This document shows positions 6,921-9,941 of a stretch of DNA of 9,941 bases, one piece after another (position 1 is the stretch's first letter; each line of letters begins with the position of its first letter). The notes below the pieces were generated by a model. It searched no databases. It had not been told where the DNA came from and worked only from the letters and a program-made list of their open reading frames with translations. The stretch is from DASRAJ01 sp039920305 (lineage in GTDB: Bacteria; Bacteroidota; Bacteroidia; Chitinophagales; UBA10324), in assembly GCA_039920305.1 (NCBI GenBank), contig JBDSEA010000056.1, positions 1-9,941 of the forward strand. The letters are read 5' to 3'. Position numbers and translations under genes: made by a program.

Positions 6921-6993
<73 letters not shown>

Positions 6994-7006
6994 CTTATCT
7001 GATAAG
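6994..7006. repeat. 13-base palindrome immediately after the tRNA
   Basis: CTTATC, T, GATAAG is a perfect 6-base inverted repeat with one central base, starting at the first base after the discriminator. The loop is too small for a stable full hairpin and no T-run follows, so it is a poor terminator. A protein-binding palindrome or a remnant of an insertion junction is possible. The rest of the gap to 7136 shows no gene and no repeat of the tRNA 3' end. Confidence 0.4.
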
Positions 7007-7136
7007 GGTTTGAGGGTAATCCAACCTGATTCTGAGGGAAAATATTTTATTTCAACGAGAATCACTATTTCAATTTTTGCAAAGTCTTAATGGCATAGTG
7101 TCAAATTTCTCAGTGAAGATATACCCAAGCTAGAAT

Positions 7137-9941
7137 TCAATAACTCCCGTAGATACTTTGACCATCACCGTAATATTGATTTCGTAAATGATCGTAAAGC
7201 AAATTTGTTTTTAAATCAATGTCGTCTGTTTGATAAGTCGGGTAGGGGAGTTGATCAAATAATATTTTGTTTACTGTATTAAAAACTGCTGCGGATGTTT
7301 CAGTTTTGGCCCAAACCTGTTGAACTTTCAGTTTATCTTTTTTCAATTCGTCCAACAACTCAATTGCAATTTCTTTCACTCGCTTTTTATCTGCTTCTGT
7401 TAATGTTGGTTTTCGCAAAATGTCAAACACTGCTTTCTGTTCTTCGGTTAAATCTTCTCGCTTGGTTTCTGCTTCTTCTGCTGAAAGCAAATTCACAAAG
7501 TCAATCAACTTTTTGAAGGTTGCTTCAATGGTAACAGCATCTTTCCCCAAATTGTATTCTGCAATTATTTCCTGGTATCGTTGGTAATAATCAACTCTCA
7601 AAGGGTTTCGTTCTACCATTTGCTTCAATTGCTTTTCAATTTGCTCTTTGAGTGATTGAACAGCAGCATATTTATTTTTTGTTTTTAGAAAATGTTGTTC
7701 CAATAATTCAAAGTTCAAACCACTGAGGTCAATAATTTTTCCTGTGTCGTGTGGTTCTGCAACCATGCTCTCAATACTTTCATCAACTACAATCTGAATC
7801 TGCTTCATGATTTCAGAAACATCAGCACTTTCAACATTGTTTTCAATTGCGGTATAGATTACATCAATCGCATTTTTTCTGGCTGCATAACGATTCAATA
7901 TAATATCGGGCATTATTGCTTTATACTTTTTGAAAACCTCTCTTGCCAACAATTGAAACTTTCTTTTTGTTTCATCATTGGTATAAACTGCATTGATGCC
8001 TTTTTCCATTGCAGCAATTTTTTCCAATCCTGCCGCTTCAATCAATTCATTCAAATTAAAACTCACTTCATCAAGCAAAAATGTTTCGGTGTGTTCCAGC
8101 GCTTCTTCCAAAAGTTTTATTAATTCTTCTTTTGGTTTCACTGGTGGTTCATCTCCACCTCCTGTTGTTTCACCTGCTCCGTAAATTGCAAGTGCATCAA
8201 GCAATGCAGTGTAAGTTTCAATGTAGTCGACAATCATTCCGTTGTTCTTGCCTTCGCTTATGCGGTTTGCACGTGCTATAGTTTGCATAAGCGTATGCGA
8301 TTGTAATGGCTTGTCAATATACATGGTTGAAAGTGTCGGCACATCAAATCCGGTAATCCACATAGCACACACAATCACAAAACGAAAGGGATGGTCTTCA
8401 TCTTTGAAATCTGTTTCCAAATCTCTTGTAGAGTCATTCATCTTTTCACGATGAGGCTCAATATCCAAATCCCATTTTTTGAATTTTTGAATTTCATTTT
8501 GTTCCGCGCTCACCACAACTGCAATTTCAGTTGCCTTAATCCATTCTAAATCTCTTGCTTTCTCTAACAATTCCTGGTCACCGTATTTCACTTTTACAAT
8601 TTCCTTTTCAAGTTTCGCTACATACTCAGCCCAATGCTGTGTGATGTAGTTATACATTTTAACTGTGGTGAGTTTGTCAAGCGTAACCAGCATTGCTTTG
8701 CCTTTGTAACCACGATTGCAGAAATGCCACACAATATCTTTTGCAATATCATTCAATCTTTTTTTCGCTGTTAGAATAGGATAGTTCCTTCCTATCAATT
8801 GCTCAACCTTTGCAAGTTGGTCACTGTCTAAATCTTCCCCGTACGTGTCCAACACATCCCGAATCTGTTTATTAATTACAGGGTTTTTAAGTTTGAGATA
8901 CTCGCCACGATTTTCGTAGTAGAGTGGAACGGTTGCTCCATCATCAACACTTCGTTTAAAATCGTATTTGGAAACATAATCACCAAAAATTCTTCTTGTG
9001 AGTTCATCATCTTTAAAAAGCGGGGTTCCTGTGAAGCCAATAAAGGATGCATTGGGCAAAGCATTACGCATGTTCAATGCTAAACTTCCGCCCTGTGTCC
9101 GGTGGGCTTCATCGGAAATTACGATGATGTTATCTCTCTCTGTAATCTTACCCTCAAAGTTGAATTTGTGAATAAGAGAAAAAAGATAGCGGTGGTCTTG
9201 CTGCAGAAGTTCCTGTAAATTTTTTCCGCTCCCCGCTTTTATAGAGCTTTTTGTTCCGGCTTTTAATTGTGGCACAGCCCCAACGCCACTGAATGTTCCG
9301 TAAATCTGTTTGTCTAATTCGTTGCGGTCTGTCACGACTAAAAAGGTGTATGAGCCAAAAAACTTGCGGTGAATTTTCTGACACATAAATACCATGGAAT
9401 AACTTTTTCCGCTTCCCTGTGTGTGCCAGAACACACCCAGTTTTTGTTTTTCTTCAAACGAAATTTCTCCTTCTTTGTATTGCTCGTCTTTTTGTTTGAT
9501 GTTGTCAATCGCTTTGTTCACGCCAATGAACTGATGATTTCGTGCAATCAGTTTCACCACTTTGCCCAATGAATGGTCAAACAGAATAAAGTTTTCAAAC
9601 AAATCCATAAACCGGCCTTTCTCGCACACGCCAACAATAATTTTATCCAAAGCAACAATGCCTTCCTCTTCTTCTGTTATCCGTTTCCATTCGTGAAAGT
9701 GATTGTATTTACCGGTGATGCTTCCAATCTTACTTTCCATTCCATTGCTTAGAATAATAAAAGCATTATGATGAAAAAGTTTTGGGATTACATCTTTGTA
9801 GTCCGAAAAATTATTGTTGTAAGCGTTTTCTAATTTTTTGTGTACTGCCTTCAGCTCAATAAATAAAAGGGGGATTCCGTTTACAAAGCCAATAATGTCG
9901 GGTCTGCGTTCTCTTCGGCTTTTACCCTCAATCCAAAGTTG
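7137..9941 (-). CDS. hsdR: Type I restriction enzyme, HsdR subunit (5' end beyond window)
   Basis: The frame stays open from the stop (TGA at 7139-7137) to the right edge, giving 934 visible residues; the ATG at 9740 is internal. HsdR proteins run ~1000-1100 residues, so about 100 or more are missing. The first visible residues hold the PD-(D/E)xK nuclease core: RRPD with D15, then E29-L-K31. Next come the superfamily 2 helicase motifs: Walker A TQGSGKS at 174-180, DEAH at 277-280, TGTP at 304-307, motif V ITGFDVPTL at 529-537 and motif VI QTIARANR at 553-560. The charged helical C-terminus (~600-934) resembles the HsdR C-terminal region (DUF3387-like) that contacts the methylase core. The usual QxxxY after the nuclease core appears as N44-FSD-Y48. 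The subunit translocates DNA using ATP and cuts unmodified DNA when bound to HsdM and HsdS, which are not in view and probably lie to the right. The gene is AT-richer than the AAA+ gene and appears intact. Confidence 0.95.
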   Translation of the reverse strand, partial: QLWIEGKSRRERRPDIIGFVNGIPLLFIELKAVHKKLENAYNNNFSDYKDVIPKLFHHNAFIILSNGMESKIGSITGKYNHFHEWKRITEEEEGIVALDKIIVGVCEKGRFMDLFENFILFDHSLGKVVKLIARNHQFIGVNKAIDNIKQKDEQYKEGEISFEEKQKLGVFWHTQGSGKSYSMVFMCQKIHRKFFGSYTFLVVTDRNELDKQIYGTFSGVGAVPQLKAGTKSSIKAGSGKNLQELLQQDHRYLFSLIHKFNFEGKITERDNIIVISDEAHRTQGGSLALNMRNALPNASFIGFTGTPLFKDDELTRRIFGDYVSKYDFKRSVDDGATVPLYYENRGEYLKLKNPVINKQIRDVLDTYGEDLDSDQLAKVEQLIGRNYPILTAKKRLNDIAKDIVWHFCNRGYKGKAMLVTLDKLTTVKMYNYITQHWAEYVAKLEKEIVKVKYGDQELLEKARDLEWIKATEIAVVVSAEQNEIQKFKKWDLDIEPHREKMNDSTRDLETDFKDEDHPFRFVIVCAMWITGFDVPTLSTMYIDKPLQSHTLMQTIARANRISEGKNNGMIVDYIETYTALLDALAIYGAGETTGGGDEPPVKPKEELIKLLEEALEHTETFLLDEVSFNLNELIEAAGLEKIAAMEKGINAVYTNDETKRKFQLLAREVFKKYKAIMPDIILNRYAARKNAIDVIYTAIENNVESADVSEIMKQIQIVVDESIESMVAEPHDTGKIIDLSGLNFELLEQHFLKTKNKYAAVQSLKEQIEKQLKQMVERNPLRVDYYQRYQEIIAEYNLGKDAVTIEATFKKLIDFVNLLSAEEAETKREDLTEEQKAVFDILRKPTLTEADKKRVKEIAIELLDELKKDKLKVQQVWAKTETSAAVFNTVNKILFDQLPYPTYQTDDIDLKTNLLYDHLRNQYYGDGQSIYGSY

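Noticed and set aside
6994..7136. Direct repeat of the tRNA 3' end (attachment site) in the tRNA-hsdR gap
   Set aside because: Reading the gap on both strands shows no copy of the T arm or acceptor sequence; only the short CTTATC/GATAAG palindrome is present.
7749..8454. Several plus-strand frames opposite hsdR
   Set aside because: They are Phe/Cys/Ser/Leu-rich frames produced by the complement of Lys/Glu-rich helical coding sequence, and hsdR has intact motifs across the whole stretch.
9741..9941. hsdR beginning at the ATG at 9740
   Set aside because: The 67 codons upstream are open and encode the nuclease core (RRPD, then ELK), in frame with the helicase part, so the ATG is internal and there is no frameshift.

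Overview
The window looks like chromosomal DNA from a heterotrophic member of the Bacteroidota. Two secreted proteins (1-798 and 903-2594) end in the C-terminal sorting domain of the type IX secretion system, which is restricted to that phylum. Recognisable Shine-Dalgarno sites are scarce. Several genes are preceded instead by the Bacteroidota -7 promoter element TAnnTTTG, notably at 3413, 6186 and 6901.

Layout, left to right. A truncated kelch-repeat surface protein (+) converges on a secreted SASA-type carbohydrate esterase (-). A short alpha/beta hydrolase (+, 2680-3321) diverges from the esterase. After a 197-base gap with its own promoter comes the most distinctive gene, an 877-residue protein (+, 3519-6152). 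It has two consecutive CbxX/CfxQ-type AAA+ ATPase modules behind two N-terminal beta-rich domains that look like an internal duplication. Next is a 58-codon gene (+, 6219-6395) for a single-span membrane peptide with a histidine-rich tail, convergent with a small secreted protein of unknown function (-, 6418-6807). A tRNA-Lys(CTT) gene (+, 6921-6993) follows. The right third (7137-9941, -) is the C-terminal ~934 residues of a type I restriction enzyme HsdR subunit, whose start lies beyond the right edge.

The genes do not form one operon. The two sorting-domain proteins probably act at or outside the outer membrane, one as a beta-propeller and one removing acetyl groups from glycans. The AAA+ protein is probably a cytoplasmic remodelling motor whose N-terminal domains choose the substrate. 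HsdR is the translocase/nuclease of a restriction system; its hsdM and hsdS partners are not in view. The hsdR gene is visibly more AT-rich than the AAA+ gene and ends 143 bases past the 3' end of a tRNA gene, so this junction may be the edge of a transferred defence region, although no integrase or att repeat is visible.

No clearly new multi-gene system is visible. The best leads are the domain architecture of the AAA+ protein, the unusual nucleotide identity between its two Walker B segments, and the small His-rich membrane peptide.
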